Below are positions 1-11,850 of a stretch of DNA of 64,000 nucleotides, piece after piece. The stretch is from Eupeodes corollae (taxonomy: Eukaryota; Arthropoda; Insecta; Diptera; Syrphidae). The stretch covers positions 31,817,946 through 31,881,945 of the forward strand of contig NC_079148.1 of NCBI RefSeq assembly GCF_945859685.1, read 5' to 3'. Position 1 is the first letter of the stretch. Every line of letters begins with the position of its first letter. The position numbers and the translations under genes were made by a program. Below the pieces are notes generated by a model. That model did not search any database, had not been told where the DNA came from, and was given only the letters and a program-made list of their open reading frames with translations.

Positions 1-149
1 TGATAAAAATTCAAATCAAAATATTTTTATATGAAATGTATATAATAAATTCCTTCTAAGGATTTTGTCCAGCTATAGTTGAAGTGGATAGGTCAGTGGT
101 TAAGGATAAATAAGTATCTATGTATGTATTAAATAATATATTATGACCT

Positions 150-330
150 GAGCGTAGGCCAAAGGCGTATTATAAAGGGTTTTCCAATAAGATTTTTTTT
201 GAATCGACTGCTATTTGACATTTAAAAAGAAAAAACTGCGTCATTATTGAAAGTGCAACGATAAATTATTCAATAAACCATTGAAAGTGTTGCCGAAACC
301 TCATCAGTTTTGTCGATTCCTTGACAATCT
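150..330 (-). mobile_element. possible mariner terminal fragment
   Basis: On the minus strand, about 213-183, this stretch carries a form of a short motif (roughly AAATGAAACCTCTTATTGG) that recurs at 22293, 44424 and 61897. Mariner relics also occur in this window, so I infer that this may be a piece of a mariner end. No transposase coding is visible here. It could equally be an unrelated dispersed repeat. Confidence 0.25.
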
Positions 331-336
331 TTGGTA

Positions 337-2000
337 TTTTTTATAATAAACACACACTCAAGGGGATATTACTACCCTTACTATGCAGGGGCACAGTGTG
401 AGCACAAGGAAGAGGAGAGAGGGTTTAAAGGATATGTAGTTGCACATTGGTTTTGCTTTCCTGAATATTGAAATGACTAGGAAAGACAGAGTGTGGTAAG
501 GCATTCCACATTCGCGTAGTACGGCTAAAGAACGAATCTCTGTATTTGACAGTACGGCCAAAGTTGGGCTCGAGGGTATACTGATGACCATTCCTAAAAG
601 CGCGAATATTTCGGTTGAACTGTTTAAGGGGAGGAATGCAACTGGCTATTTCATTCGAGCATAAGCCGTTAAAATAACGGTAAAAAAGGGTCAGACAAGA
701 GACCTTACGACGATGTTCAAGCGAAGTAAATGAACTTATGATGATATTATCATCTATCAATTTAAATGCTCTACGTTCAATACTATCGAAGAGGCTTAAG
801 TAAATTGCAGGAGCACCAGCCCAGATATGGGAGTTATACTCAAGCTTTGGACGTATATAAGTCTTGTAAATAATAGCCAGATCAGAGGGGGAGAAAAACT
901 TCTTGCATCGCCTTAGAAAACCCAAACATCCTGCTGTATTTTTGGCGACATCGCGTATGTGATCATTCCACAAGAGGCGGTTGGTGACACACATACCGAG
1001 AATATCGAGGTGTTCAGTCTCATCGATGCAAGTGCCATCCATGGATAATTGCAATGGGGGTATATCTCGCTATAATGATACAAGACAGCATTGGGTTTTC
1101 GAAGCATTAAATCCCTATTGAACAATGCTGTTTAGGTCTGAATTTAATGATTTGTCGTTGCAGTTCCACATCCGAAGAAGAGGGGTGTGAATCTGAAAAC
1201 GAATATGAAAAGCTAAGAGTACTATCGTCAGCGAAACAATGTATTGGATTAGATGTTGCAGACAGAAAATCATTAATAAAAATGTGAAAGAGTGTTGGAG
1301 ATAGAACAGAGCCCTGGGGCACACCAGCATTTATTTTGTGGTTTTCAGACTTGAATCCATCCAATACAACTTGTATTGAACGATTCGAAAGGTAATTACT
1401 AATCCAATGAAGGATTCATGAAAACCGAAAGCACGCATTTTCGATAAGAGAGTCTGATGCCAAACCCTATCAAATGCTTTTGAAATATCAAGTGCAATAA
1501 TCTTACTTTCTCCAAAACTATGTAAAGATTTGTTGCACTGTTCGGTGAGATGAACAATGAGAGCACCAGTTGACCTATTGCTACGAAAGCCATACTGTCG
1601 GTCATTAAGAAGGTTCCATTCTTCAAGACATTTCTTGAGCTGATAATTAATCAGCGTTTCCATGACCTTGGAAAGAAGGGACGTAAGTGCAATCGGTCGT
1701 TAATTAGACGGTGAGGAAGATTCGACTTTTTTGGGAATATCCTGGACAAATGCGGCTCGGAACGAGACCTGAGGAGTAGGACAGATGAAAAAGCTTACGC
1801 AGCGTTTTTGCCAACGTTGAAAAACACCTCTTCAGAACAATAACGGGGATACCATCCGGACCAGAGGCACTGTATTTTGCATAAGATTTGAGTCTCAAGG
1901 CTTTTAAAGCTCAGTTAAGAACCAATCAAGAGCAACGTTGTATATTTCGTGATTGGATCATTGAAATGCACAGATATCTCAATAAAAATCTTTTGTTTGT
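337..2000 (-). mobile_element. CR1/Jockey-like LINE, 3' half, 5'-truncated and frame-broken
   Basis: This is a non-LTR retrotransposon remnant read on the minus strand. The reverse transcriptase is spread over several frames. The fingers motif SGPDGIP lies in 1898-1704. The palm A motif DISKAFDRVWH lies in 1663-1331. GVPQGSVLSP and the catalytic FADD (about 1235-1224) lie in 1364-1107. The post-RT domain (WNALPHSVFPSHFN) lies in 1054-425. The 3' end is a TTATTATAAAAAA tail at about 337-350. No endonuclease domain is seen, so the copy is 5'-truncated near 2000; that edge is approximate. A second copy in the same orientation begins at 63339. The SHFNIQ-type C-terminus favours CR1/Jockey over RTE, but the clade is not certain. 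Frameshifts and stops make it inactive. Confidence 0.8.
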
Positions 2001-2001
2001 C

Positions 2002-2040
2002 AACATTTTCAATTCGACAAATAAGACCGTTGTTGGAAAA
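2002..2040 (+). repeat. end fragment of the long-TIR repeat family
   Basis: The words CATTTTCAATTCGACAAAT and ACCGTTGTTGG match the end of the inverted-repeat family at 40.6 and 48.5 kb. It abuts the 5' truncation point of the LINE at 337-2000. Confidence 0.35.
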
Positions 2041-3520
2041 AAGCTGTAAAAGCTTTCCTCCATTTTGAACTTTTGTAATTTTTAAGAAAATTCATCCTAT
2101 TTTATATTGCAATTACCCCACTGTTTGTTTAATAAAACCCCAAGTGCACCTTGTTTTTGATTGATTTGATAACATTTTCGTAATACATTTTTAAGTGGCG
2201 TTTTTAAAGCTTATCAGAATTTATTTTGGTTACAATTAATAAACTTGTAATTTCCTAAATAAAAGTAGACAGCATACACTTTATTTCTGGCTCTTATCTT
2301 TATCTCGATAAATGTTAAATTAATCATGTTAAATTTAAATAAAGACTGAATACAAATTTTATCAGTTTAGATTATTTTATTGTTATTATTATTTTTCGGA
2401 ATTGTACACTGACAAATAAACAATCTTTTTCCGGTCTTTCAAAAAGTACCTATCTGTAGATAACAAAGCAGTCATAAAATGTTTGTTTATAATTTAGCCG
2501 ACTGTCTAATTCATAATTCCTAGAACTTGGCACATTCAATTCTATCCAATTCATGAATATAATTAAACAGTGCACAAAACAAACACAGATTGTATACACA
2601 ATTTAGAAATATTAAGCCAAAGTCTAATTAATAGGATTCTACATGGTTTCCAAATAAGAAGTTTCATTTTGACATTATAAAACAACGAGTATTTGAAACA
2701 CACTGTGGTTGGAGAAGCTTTTCAACAATGGCTCTTTGATTTTTCGAGCCCTAATTTGCAATAATTTGGCTTTTTGACGTAGAGGTAATGGGCCTTATCT
2801 ATAAAAGTGATTGTACGATGAAAATCCGGATCATGTTGACCTTCGCTTTTATGAAAATTGTAGTGTTTTGTCGTTTGTGGAATGCTTTATTCAAGACCTC
2901 ATTCAGGAACCGATATTCTCTTGCTATTAAAAAGATTGCTATTTTCGTATAATATTTCCTCAAAAATTGTATAACAATCAATTGATTAAGTTTTTTAAGA
3001 ATTCTTTAACTATTTTTAGATTCATTGGGAAGAAAATATTGCAAGAATACTTATAGATTGCAAATTAATGCGAAAAATGTTTCAATTCCAGGTAGCTTTT
3101 CAAAGCTATCAAAACCATTATCAATTTTTGATTTGGAATAAATGGATTGCATGTTGATAATAAACTTTGATGTCCAAGTGCCGAAGTGGGGGCAAGATTG
3201 CATTAAAAAAAGCTTCATTCTTTCAAAACCTTGAAACATAATCACATGCAGCAATATTACAATACTGTATCATATTTTATTTAAAAAAATTAATTTCACA
3301 CTCTTACAATTAAGAATATTAAAAAAATTCTTTTTCTTTAACAAAAACTGATGACTTTTACATTTTAATAAGTTTCTTTGTCTTTTAAAGTAAAGAATGA
3401 AAAAGAAAATTTCAATGCTAATTATAAATCTGTCAGATATTCCATTATCATGTGTCACTTTTATCAAAGTCATTTTTGACATTTATCAATAAATTATAGA
3501 GGGGGATATAAAGGGTGGTT
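2041..3520. other. AT-rich stretch without recognised features
   Basis: Only short, low-complexity AT-biased reading frames occur here. I see no protein motif, no RNA gene and no clear repeat boundary. Confidence 0.5.
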
Positions 3521-3639
3521 ACATTTTAAGGGCCGATGTGTAATGTGAACCACACCTAAACGTTAAGCTTCTTACTGCGAATAGTTTGACATTTTTCCAT
3601 TTTAGACTAATTCAATTTGAACCCTCTGATGATACGCAA

Positions 3640-3895
3640 TCGAGCACCGAGTTAAAAACACGGTCCAACTATGACACCTATAACGCTCGTCGTTGATGAA
3701 CATAAAGACTTCCATTTGTAAGCTTACAAGTTGCAATTGACTTAAGAACTAAAGCCTCTTGACCATTTTAAGTGTCGTGAATAGTCAGAATAGTGGCAAA
3801 AAATTGCAACGGTGGATGATCAATTTTTGAAGAAAATTATCTTCAGTGATGAGTCAAATTTTCACCTAAGTGGATTCATTTTTATTTGCATTTAA
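3640..3895 (+). mobile_element. mariner/Tc1 transposase relic (central fragment)
   Basis: Conceptual translation across frames gives a piece resembling the insect mariner-type transposase ahead of its first catalytic Asp. It reads roughly TQELKPLDHFKCRE, then FLKKIIFSDESNFHLSG near 3820-3880; the second piece contains the catalytic D in IIFSDE. Stops and frameshifts interrupt it and the rest of the transposase is missing. The identification rests on the IIFSDExxFxLxG motif of the mariner superfamily. Confidence 0.5.
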
Positions 3896-4209
3896 TTGTA
3901 AATTACCCCAAAACACATTTACTTTCCTAAAAATGATATCCATTGAAACATATTTATTGGACTTCTGAAAATGCATTAAATACAAGGGGATTTTATAGTC
4001 TTTGTGGGTAGAAAAACAAATGTTTATTTTTATCAAGTATTTTTGGCATAAGAGCTTTATAATTAGGTATTTCTTCGCAGAATTTTTTTTTTGTTGATAA
4101 AGCAATAACTTCTTGAGATATAAATATTTTTATCTACGAAGGATTGGTAATTGCCTCTAAAGCTTTTTTTAAATCTTAATAATTCTTATGTACTTTATTA
4201 TTAAGTTCT

Positions 4210-4255
4210 TATAAATACTGAAGTCAGAGCTATGTTCCCTTATTATCAATCAGTG
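4210..4255 (+). promoter_or_regulatory. core promoter of secreted-protein gene A (TATA plus initiator)
   Basis: TATAAATA lies at 4210-4217. An initiator-like TCAGTG at 4250-4255 and an ATCAAT just upstream follow it. The start codon is at 4286. In paralogues B and C a TATATAAA sits 35 bp before a TCAGTT initiator; the spacing here is slightly longer (about 42 bp), so the exact start site is uncertain. Confidence 0.5.
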
Positions 4256-4285
4256 TGTTCTCGCGATTTTTTATCTCCTAATAAA

Positions 4286-5470
4286 ATGAATATTGTAGTA
4301 TGTTTGGTTATCATGGGAGTCTTTGCTGGCTCGAGTTCTGCGGTAATGAAGACATTTTTGTTTGTTCAGCAAAAAAGAATAAAATTTAATTAAGACATAT
4401 TTTTTAAGGCAAACTTAACAGTTACAAGTGCAACAGCTGATTATGTGGCCCTTATGAACAACAATAATCAGAATGACTTAAAAGCTTCCAGAATGAGAAC
4501 GGAATGTGTTGAAGCACGCGGAGCAGATGCCATAAGAATAATAAAAGATCAACAAAAAGAAACTCTTGAAGAAATAAAACGCTACGAAGATAGTCTTGTT
4601 CCAATGGAGGCTTTGAGTTTGATTCGAAAACATTGTATTCAAAAATACAAGGGAATGTTGGTTTCCATGGGGACGATTTCAACCAATTTTCAAACTTGCA
4701 TAAAAACAGCACAGACACGGTTAGATTCTCTCACTGTAAGTGCAAAATCTTCCCAAAGTACAGCCGAAGCCTATGCCAATGTAAACTTACCAGATATGAT
4801 TAATAACTGCTATAAAACCAATACGAATAATGCAAGTAAATTGGAATCATGTGTTGTTGACAATGTGAGTAAAATTTCTTAGTTTTTGTTTGTTCGTTAA
4901 GGGCGAGTGTCAAGAAACTGTTGACAGATGATAAATATTGACATTCGTCCTTTATTTTTTAATGGATAGCAACTTACGTACAGCATTTTCTTGTTTTTTA
5001 CAACATTCTGGAACATTCTCAGCTATCAAAAGTCTTATAATTTGGCTGGTTAAGATGTTAAACTTAGATATTTATCAACTATCAATTGATAATTGACAAT
5101 TGCAATAGAAGTAAAAATTTAACTAATCATTTTTTTATTTCTTATGTAGGTTACGGCTTATACAAATACAATTCAAACATATTTGAGAAATGTTGAAAAG
5201 AGTCTAGATGCTAGTTTGTGTACTTCAACTGATCTTTCTCGTGACGCAATTCAGTGTTCTTACAAGATTGAAAAAAGTGTGTTAGTAACTATGGGAAAGG
5301 TGACAAGTTTGATTGATAATTGTGTAACACAAACAGAAACTGTTTGCCCATGTGCTAAGGACTTAATGGTTGAAAGTCAAACACCCAAGAGTGTTCGGAG
5401 TCTTCTGACAGAATATCGACCAAAAAATGAAACCAACACATTAACGCAGTCTATAAATAGTATAAAATAA
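4286..5470 (+). CDS. secreted Cys-containing protein A (three exons; TsetseEP/DUF725-like?)
   Basis: The exons are 4286-4342, 4409-4864 and 5150-5470, joined in phase 0. Splice sites are GCG|GTAATG, TTTTTAAG|GCA, AAT|GTGAGT and TATGTAG|GTT. The product is about 277 residues. Exon 1 encodes exactly a 19-residue signal peptide (MNIVVCLVIMGVFAGSSSA). The mature chain is polar and largely helical in character, with many Asn, Lys and Ser. Cys residues lie in contexts KHC, QTC, NNC, ESC, IQC and DNC, all kept in paralogues B and C, with four extra Cys (TEC, LCT, CPC). The start context is AAAATG, and AATAAA overlaps the stop codon at 5469-5474. The exon phases match genes B and C, so the three are homologous. 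The Cys spacing recalls the Drosophila TsetseEP/DUF725 secreted family, but I could not confirm this; the function is unknown. Confidence 0.8.
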
Positions 5471-5474
5471 TAAA

Positions 5475-6880
5475 CTTTGTAATTAGTTAAACAAATGAAT
5501 GTTTTGTGTTTGTCAATAAATAAAATAAAAACATTAGGGAGAAATTATTTGGAATTGCTTTTCACGCGTGTTCTGTTTCACAGATTTGTCAATTAGCTTG
5601 ATTTAAGTTAAATAATTTCTGTTTTGATAAATAAAAAAAGATAATTTATTCATAGTAACAACAAATAGAACAAAGAAAAAAGTTATTACATGTTTGATGT
5701 CATAATCTCTTAAGCTGTGTCTACACTATGCTCATTAATGTTGTCAAAAATGACAATAGACATATGGAAATTTTATTTCCTTTCTGTTAGTTCTACCGCA
5801 GCTTAATTAAATTTCATAACTTAAGATCTGACTCTTTTTTTTTGGAAACAAAGGCTGCTTTGGTGAGCATTTGGTTAGTTAGCTTCGGTTGCTTTTCAGA
5901 CAGAATTTCAGTAACTTTTGTCACTTGCAATGGAAGAATTTAACAGTGTTTGCGCTGTCATAATGAATTAATAAAGAATATTTTTGAAGTTGACTTTAGG
6001 GAATAAAATCAACAATGTCTCTTTTTATGAATACGATTTAATAACATTGACTAATAGGGGGAGCTCTCAGTTTAGGCAACTAAGTTGGCAGAACTTAGAT
6101 TGGGAAAATTCTGTGCAACTTAATTTTGTCTGTAGTTTTTGCTGTTGGCAACTTAATATTTAGTATTTATTTATAAAATGTATTAATTTGTTGATTTAAT
6201 GTGTTATTCATGCAGTAAGTTGGATATTGGTTGACAAAATGCAACTTAAAATTTACAAAAAATATAAGTCAAGCATTCCAAAATAATTCCCAAAGTTGCC
6301 TAGATTCTTAATGGGCTCAAAAATAATAGTATAAACTTGTGATGATATTAGTTTATTTGACTTTTTAAATTTTTGACAAACTTAAATAATAACACCGCAG
6401 TTGAAATCTTATTTCCAAATGTATTCAATTGTATATTATTTAAAATAAAACAATGATGTTTAATTATCAAACAACTTCCAAAGCAATTAAAAATTGTGTT
6501 TATACAAAATGTTATTTAAAGAGACTAATTGTTTAAACTAGCTTTGCGCGTGGATCCAATTGAATAATGTTTGTTCAGAATATGATTGTTTGCTTTGAAC
6601 CCAAGCGGCACATAATTTTCTTCTTTGAATTGGATTTTTTTAGAATCATAACACTTTGAGAATTATTTTGTTATTAAAAGAAAGAGAATTATTAAAGAGA
6701 TTTCAATGGATGTTTATTTCATTCTAAAGTGGAAGATATGCCAATAACAGTGTCAAAAAGTGACCGAATCAAAAGTGACAGCTTACCAAATTGAATGGGA
6801 AATTTAAAATATAAAAACTTGTCTCCATAAATATTGTAGATGTGAGTCTTTTTATATTGACTAATTTTAAAGAGTTTAAC
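5475..6880. other. intergenic, AT-rich
   Basis: No gene was recognised. Between about 6055 and 6320, words such as TTTAGGCAACT and AGTTGCCTAG face each other. This could be a small decayed inverted-repeat element, but the match is weak. Confidence 0.4.
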
Positions 6881-6889
6881 AATAGGGAC

Positions 6890-7712
6890 GAGTTGATTTT
6901 GACTGTTCATGGCAGCCATATTGTTTCCTTTACTTTCTGTCAAAATATCTTCTCTTAATCAGTCACTGAAGATTGAGATAAAACCTAACTATCAAAATGT
7001 GTGTTGTTTAGTAGCGTTGCGCCCCCTTTTTATGGCCCACACGCGTACTTCAACGAATTTTAAGATCTGAAACTAAATTTACAATTTTTGACAGAAGTTG
7101 GTCTCAATTTTGCTCCAAAAATCATTTTTAGGGATGAGGCCCATTTTTAATGAATGGATACGTGAATAAGATTACTGGATTTGGGACAAGAAAAATTCTC
7201 TCGAGATTCATGAGGCACCAATGAATCCAAATAAAGCTACTGAAGGGTGTCCATTTTGGGCTTGAGGCGTCATCGGTCGGTATTTCTTCGAAATGAGTAC
7301 GTGAATAATTAACACAGCCGGATTGGGAAGTGCCAAAAAAAGTTACTGTTCGGTGTTGTATTAGAGCTGGAGGTGCGATTGGTCCGTATTTCTTGTCAGT
7401 TTAACGCCGTCAACGACAATTGCTATATTTCTATGGTCATCTAATTTTTGAAGCCTGATTTGGATGATATGGCTTCATAAAAAGGCGCTTGTTGCACCAC
7501 ATCCCAGGACAAAATCGATATTCTCAGTGACCGGTTTCATGGAATAATTGTCTCTCGCTGATGAGATGACGTGAGTTAGCCACGAAGATCGTGTGTTTTG
7601 GCTCCTTTAGACTTTTTCTTGTGGGAATTTCTTGGATTGCTTGTATGTACATGCAAATAAGCCACATACTAACATGGCCCTCTTGGAAATTTACATCAGA
7701 CATAACTTAAAA
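6890..7712 (+). mobile_element. mariner relic with internal deletion
   Basis: The 5' leader GCAGCCATATTGTTT (about 6912) matches the leader of the mariner relic at 62.1-63.3 kb on the other strand. The transposase then resumes near 7100 with KIIFRDEAHF and MNGYVNK. It continues with GAIGPYF-like and PLDFFLW-like pieces, and ends in YxHANKPHTNMALLEIYIRH at about 7645-7712. In intact relatives this last region follows the final catalytic Asp. Many stops and frameshifts are present. A LINE reverse transcriptase begins immediately afterwards, so the mariner 3' end is lost or displaced. Confidence 0.65.
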
Positions 7713-9137
7713 CCATGTCTCATTTCCACAGGTCAAAATGCTTACTCTAAGGGAAAATCAGTAGAATCAGCACTTCACTCGCTGGTACGTACTATTGAAC
7801 ATTCCCTTGAATACAAAGAATATAACCTGGTAGCGTTCCTAGATATTGAAGGAGCTTTCAACAACGTCAGTTACCAGGCGATCACAACAGCAATGGATAA
7901 GCTGAAATTAGAGAAATCACTCATAGATCTTATAAGTCTCATGCTAAAAAGCAGGTCAATAACTGAGAAGATTTACTACCACCAGATCGGTGAACCAAGG
8001 CACTCCCCAAGGTGGGGTCCTTTCGCCTCTTTTATGGAACATGGTAGTAAACGTCCTACTAACATCATTGAAAGCAGAGGTTTCATTGTGATTGCCTATG
8101 CTGACGACGTTGCAATATCTGTATCTGGGAAACACCCCATGTTCTCTCGGAAATAATACAAAACGCCTTATATAGGCTAACAAAATGGGCTTAGCAATGT
8201 GGCTTGGACGTCAATCCACATAAATCAGAATTAATACTTTTTTCGAGAAGATATAAAATTCCTTAGATTAGGCCACCCAAGATTAAAGGAATACCATTAA
8301 GTTTTTCCGACCAAGCTAAATATTTAGGCCTCATTTTAGACAAAAAACTAAATTGGAAGGCAAATATTGATGAAAGAGTAAAAAAGGCTACTGCATCGCT
8401 TTTTACTTGTAAAAAGGCCATAGGATCAAAATGAGGCTTCTTCCCAAAAATAACCCACTGGCTATACACTTCGATAATTAGACCGATACCCATTTATGGA
8501 GTTGTCGTATGGTGGACAGCACTGGACAAGATGTTAAATCTAAATAAGCTCATCATAGTCCAGCGGTCAGCAGGTATGTGCATCACAGGAGCATTTCGCT
8601 CAACACCAACCGCAGCACTTAAATCTCTCGCGTCTGTCTCCACAAACTCTCAAATAGTCCACGATTGTCGATCATCTCTAAATGAGATGACGGAACAGTT
8701 TAATATTCACCTCATTTGGGTGCCGGGCCACAGAGACATTTCGGGAAATTGCAAAGCCGATGAGCTTGCCAAAAACGAAACACTTCTGCCAATGTTAGAC
8801 AAAAGCATATCATAGGAACACCACTTGCTACACGCAAATATCTTCTCAAACAATATGCTCTAGAATCAACAAATGCTAGATGGTCACAGGGTACCACCTG
8901 CCTAGCAACCAAGCAAATATGGCCAAGCATAGGCTTAAAACGGTCAAAAAGCTTGATATCCCTGAGCAGACAAAGTATAAGCTCTATACAATTGGAGTAA
9001 TAACAGGACACTGCCTCATAGGAAGACATGCTCTGAGGCTAAGGGTCTATACAAATGACTTCTGTAGGAGCTGCATGGACGAGGAGGAAGAGGAAACAGT
9101 CCAACACTCCAGACTCCAAAGGGCTCTCAATTAAGAT
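7713..9137 (+). mobile_element. RNase H-bearing LINE remnant (I/R1/LOA group)
   Basis: Reverse transcriptase pieces begin with NAYSKGKSVESALH and the palm motif LVAFLDIEGAFNNV (about 7735-7865). The catalytic YADD follows (about 8098-8109). The RT thumb (QAKYLGLILDKKLNWK and PIYGVVVWWTALDK) lies near 8310-8530. An RNase H piece (HLIWVPGHRDISGNCKADELA) is in 8531-8815, and a C-terminal Cys-rich motif (TGHCLIGRHA, CRSCMDEEEEETVQH) is in 8990-9110. The GTPQGG region is scrambled and the N-terminal half of RNase H is deleted. The RNase H and this C-terminal motif place it among I/R1/LOA-type LINEs. The endonuclease is absent, and several stops show it is dead. Confidence 0.75.
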
Positions 9138-10200
9138 AAAATTAATGTAGTCTTTTGCTATTTAAACCGTTTATTTCTTTTTCGAAAAAAAATCGAATAT
9201 CTTAAGAATAAAGAATAAACTCCTAAAACTCTGCATTTATTTTCCTCTTACTTGGATGAGAACTTAAGTAGTGAGTGAACTAAGTGTATAGTATTTGTGT
9301 GATTGCAACTCAAAAGAATGCATGCTTTTTATTGAATGTAAACTATGTCAAACAAAAAGGTTAGTGTTTATATAAATGTTTAATACAATATCAATAAGAG
9401 ATATTTTAATTTTCCCCTACTTCTAATGGAGAATGTTATATTTAAGTTTTGAAATAATTCAGAAAAGCTATTTTGACCTTCGTAATTAAATACTCATCAT
9501 CTTTAAGTTATTCTTGACCTTTTCAAAACTTCTGCCAAAGAACTCAAAACCCAATTTATTTATGCTTCAAAATTTTAATGACTATACCATGCCGCGTGCG
9601 TCGTCGTCGTCGCCGCACCGTCATCGTCGTCAAAACCAACACCCATCGTCATATTTTCCTTCTTCTTCGTCGTAACATTACCCCACAGCACAGCGTCTCT
9701 CTAGTCAGTGTTGTAAATTTATTCAATTAAAGTAATTTGGCGGTCGGAAATATGCCCAATAAGTATTACCATGTTCAAAAAGTTACAACTATAACAGCCC
9801 ACCAACCGACTGACTTTCTATATTAAATCCTTTTCTCAATGGGGCAGGAAGATTCTCCTGAAGTTGAATGGACTTTTGTGTGCGCACTTAATTTCTAAGC
9901 ACTGACTATAGCTACTCTGCTTTACTTTCAACTGGCATATTTTCAATTTGATTTAATTTCTCAGTCGTTGTTGGTCGTTATGTCGATTTAAAACAACACT
10001 TTGGGTAAAATATATGTATCTTAGAATATACCATAGAACTGAACTGAAGCAAAGAATATTTTAGGAACCATTTGAAATTATTAATTTAGTCATTTTTAAG
10101 TCAGTGTTGTTATAGAAAAAAACTATTTTTCTCCTAAGTATTTTTGGTAGTCGTTTTAATGGTTATGAGACTTAACACAATTCATTTAAATGAATCTATT
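9138..10200. other. intergenic; short GC-richer island near 9590-9720
   Basis: No gene is visible. At 9593-9640 there is a run of TCG/CGTC triplets inside otherwise AT-rich DNA. The island is of higher complexity than its surroundings and could be unique regulatory DNA. This is inference only. Confidence 0.35.
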
Positions 10201-11850
10201 AAAATTAACTTTAACATTGAATTAACAACATTGTAATTCTTGAGTTGGTGACTACAACTTTAAGATCAATTTTCTCCATGCTTATTTATGAATCACATTT
10301 TTAGTTTAAATATTTCCTTTCCAAAAAAATAAAATACCTACCTTTTTGTCCTAAGAACAGTCGAATATGTGTTCGATAGGACGATTATGACGTGGACAAA
10401 TAGTAAAAATGTATGTATATCTTAAATGTTGAGTTTTTGTTTATATCTTCATTTATGAAGCACATTTTTTGTTCAACAATTTCGTCAACAAGCAGAATTA
10501 CTACTTTATCCTTAAAAATATAAAAATATACAATTAAAACAAAATTTTCAATTTATTACATACTACATTTAACATTTTTATTTATATTCAACTTTAAGAC
10601 CTATTTTATACATTTATATTTACGAAGCACATTTTTTGATTACGAATTTCGTTAATAAGCAAAAGAAAAGCACCTCATTCAAAAATATGACCTACTGTAC
10701 GGATCGTTCTAGAGCCAATTAGAACATCTTTAAATAGTTCAACTTTATATTCGAAATCTTGAGTTTGTGGTTTTAGTTTAGGTTTAATTTGTTTATTCCT
10801 GGAAGCATTTTTTGTTTCAAAAATTAAATAGAAAAAACATATTTGTAATCCCAAAAAAAATATTTTATTCATGTTAATAGTAATAATAACTATAAGAGTG
10901 GTTTTAGAGTCGATTGTAATAAGTACAAACAGTTAGAAATTACATCAGAAATCCTAAGTCGGTGACTTCAACTTTAAAACCAATTCTCTTCATCTATATT
11001 TTCAAAAATCAAATCAAATGGGGTGGCGCAACAGTCCGTTGTGAACCAGGGCCTAGTGACTTACAACTCTCAACCATTCCTGTGTGCGAGTACTGTTGTC
11101 AGGAATGGAAGGGACCTACAATTTAAGGCCGAATCCGAACAGCTAGTTTGAGAAAGCACTTTTTCATGACAAGAATTACTCTTGAAGGATTTGTCAATTC
11201 CTCGCAAGAGGCAGTACCCGCGAAATTATTTTTTTAAATTAAGCTGGCACAGGCAGGGATTGAACCCAAGACCCCTTGCATGACAGTCCAACGCACTAAC
11301 CATCATGCCACGGGTACTACATCTATATTTTATGTAGCAAATTTTTGATTCAATCATTTTACATCTTTTTATTTCTTAATATAACTGTGCGGTTATATTA
11401 CAATATGTACAAAAGTCAACACTGATATAACAAGTTTTTAGTTCGAAAGTTGGTTCAGCTTTAAAAATTTCTTCCATCTTCATTTTGAAGCACATTTTCA
11501 GTTTAACAATCTCCATCTGTTTATTCCTAAAAATAACTTTGTGAGTGGACTTTAAGCCGTCTATAATAAGTTCATACAAATCTTGAGTCGGTAATTTCAA
11601 ATTGAAGACCAATTTTGTCCACCTTTAATTATGAAGCACAATTTTGGATCAACAATTTCCATCTTTATATTCCTTAAAATAACTATACGCCTAGTTTTAA
11701 AGCCAATTTTAGCATATGCAATAAGTTAAAATTTTCACTAGAAATCTTGCGTTATTAATTTCAACTGTAAGACCAATTTTCTGAATCTTTATTTATGAGG
11801 CATATTTTCAGTTCTAGGATTTTCTCAACAATACCCTGAAAAAATATAGT
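10200..11850 (+). repeat. degenerate tandem repeat, monomers of about 160-200 bp
   Basis: A unit keeps returning with divergence: TTGAGTCGGTGACTTCAACT, then AAGACCAATTTTCTCCATC, then TTTATGAAGCACATTTTT, then a TTTAGAGCCGATTGTAATAA-like segment. Recognisable unit starts lie near 10239, 10429, 10760, 10957, 11585 and 11748. A SINE at 11003-11319 splits one unit. The copies are too diverged to be a young satellite. Confidence 0.7.
11003..11319 (-). mobile_element. tRNA-derived SINE with 12-bp target duplication
   Basis: Read on the minus strand, the element starts with a tRNA-like head. An A-box-like TGGCATGATGG lies at 11310-11300 and a B box GGTTCAATCCC at 11266-11256. A body of about 200 bp follows, then the 3' tail CGGACTGTTGCGCCACC (11038-11022), ending in a short TTTGA-type repeat. 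CATCTATATTTT occurs immediately on both sides (10991-11002 and 11320-11331), a perfect target-site duplication that fixes both ends. Four other copies are in the window (33312, 35015, 42920, 58262). The 3' tail matches the end of the RTE element at 14227-17703, its likely mobilising partner. Confidence 0.85.

Noticed and set aside
6055..6320. Small inverted-repeat element around GGCAACT words
   Set aside because: The facing words match over only about 10 bases, and the ends cannot be defined.
11256..11300. tRNA gene
   Set aside because: A and B box-like words are present, but no cloverleaf could be formed, and the block is the head of a SINE with a target duplication.
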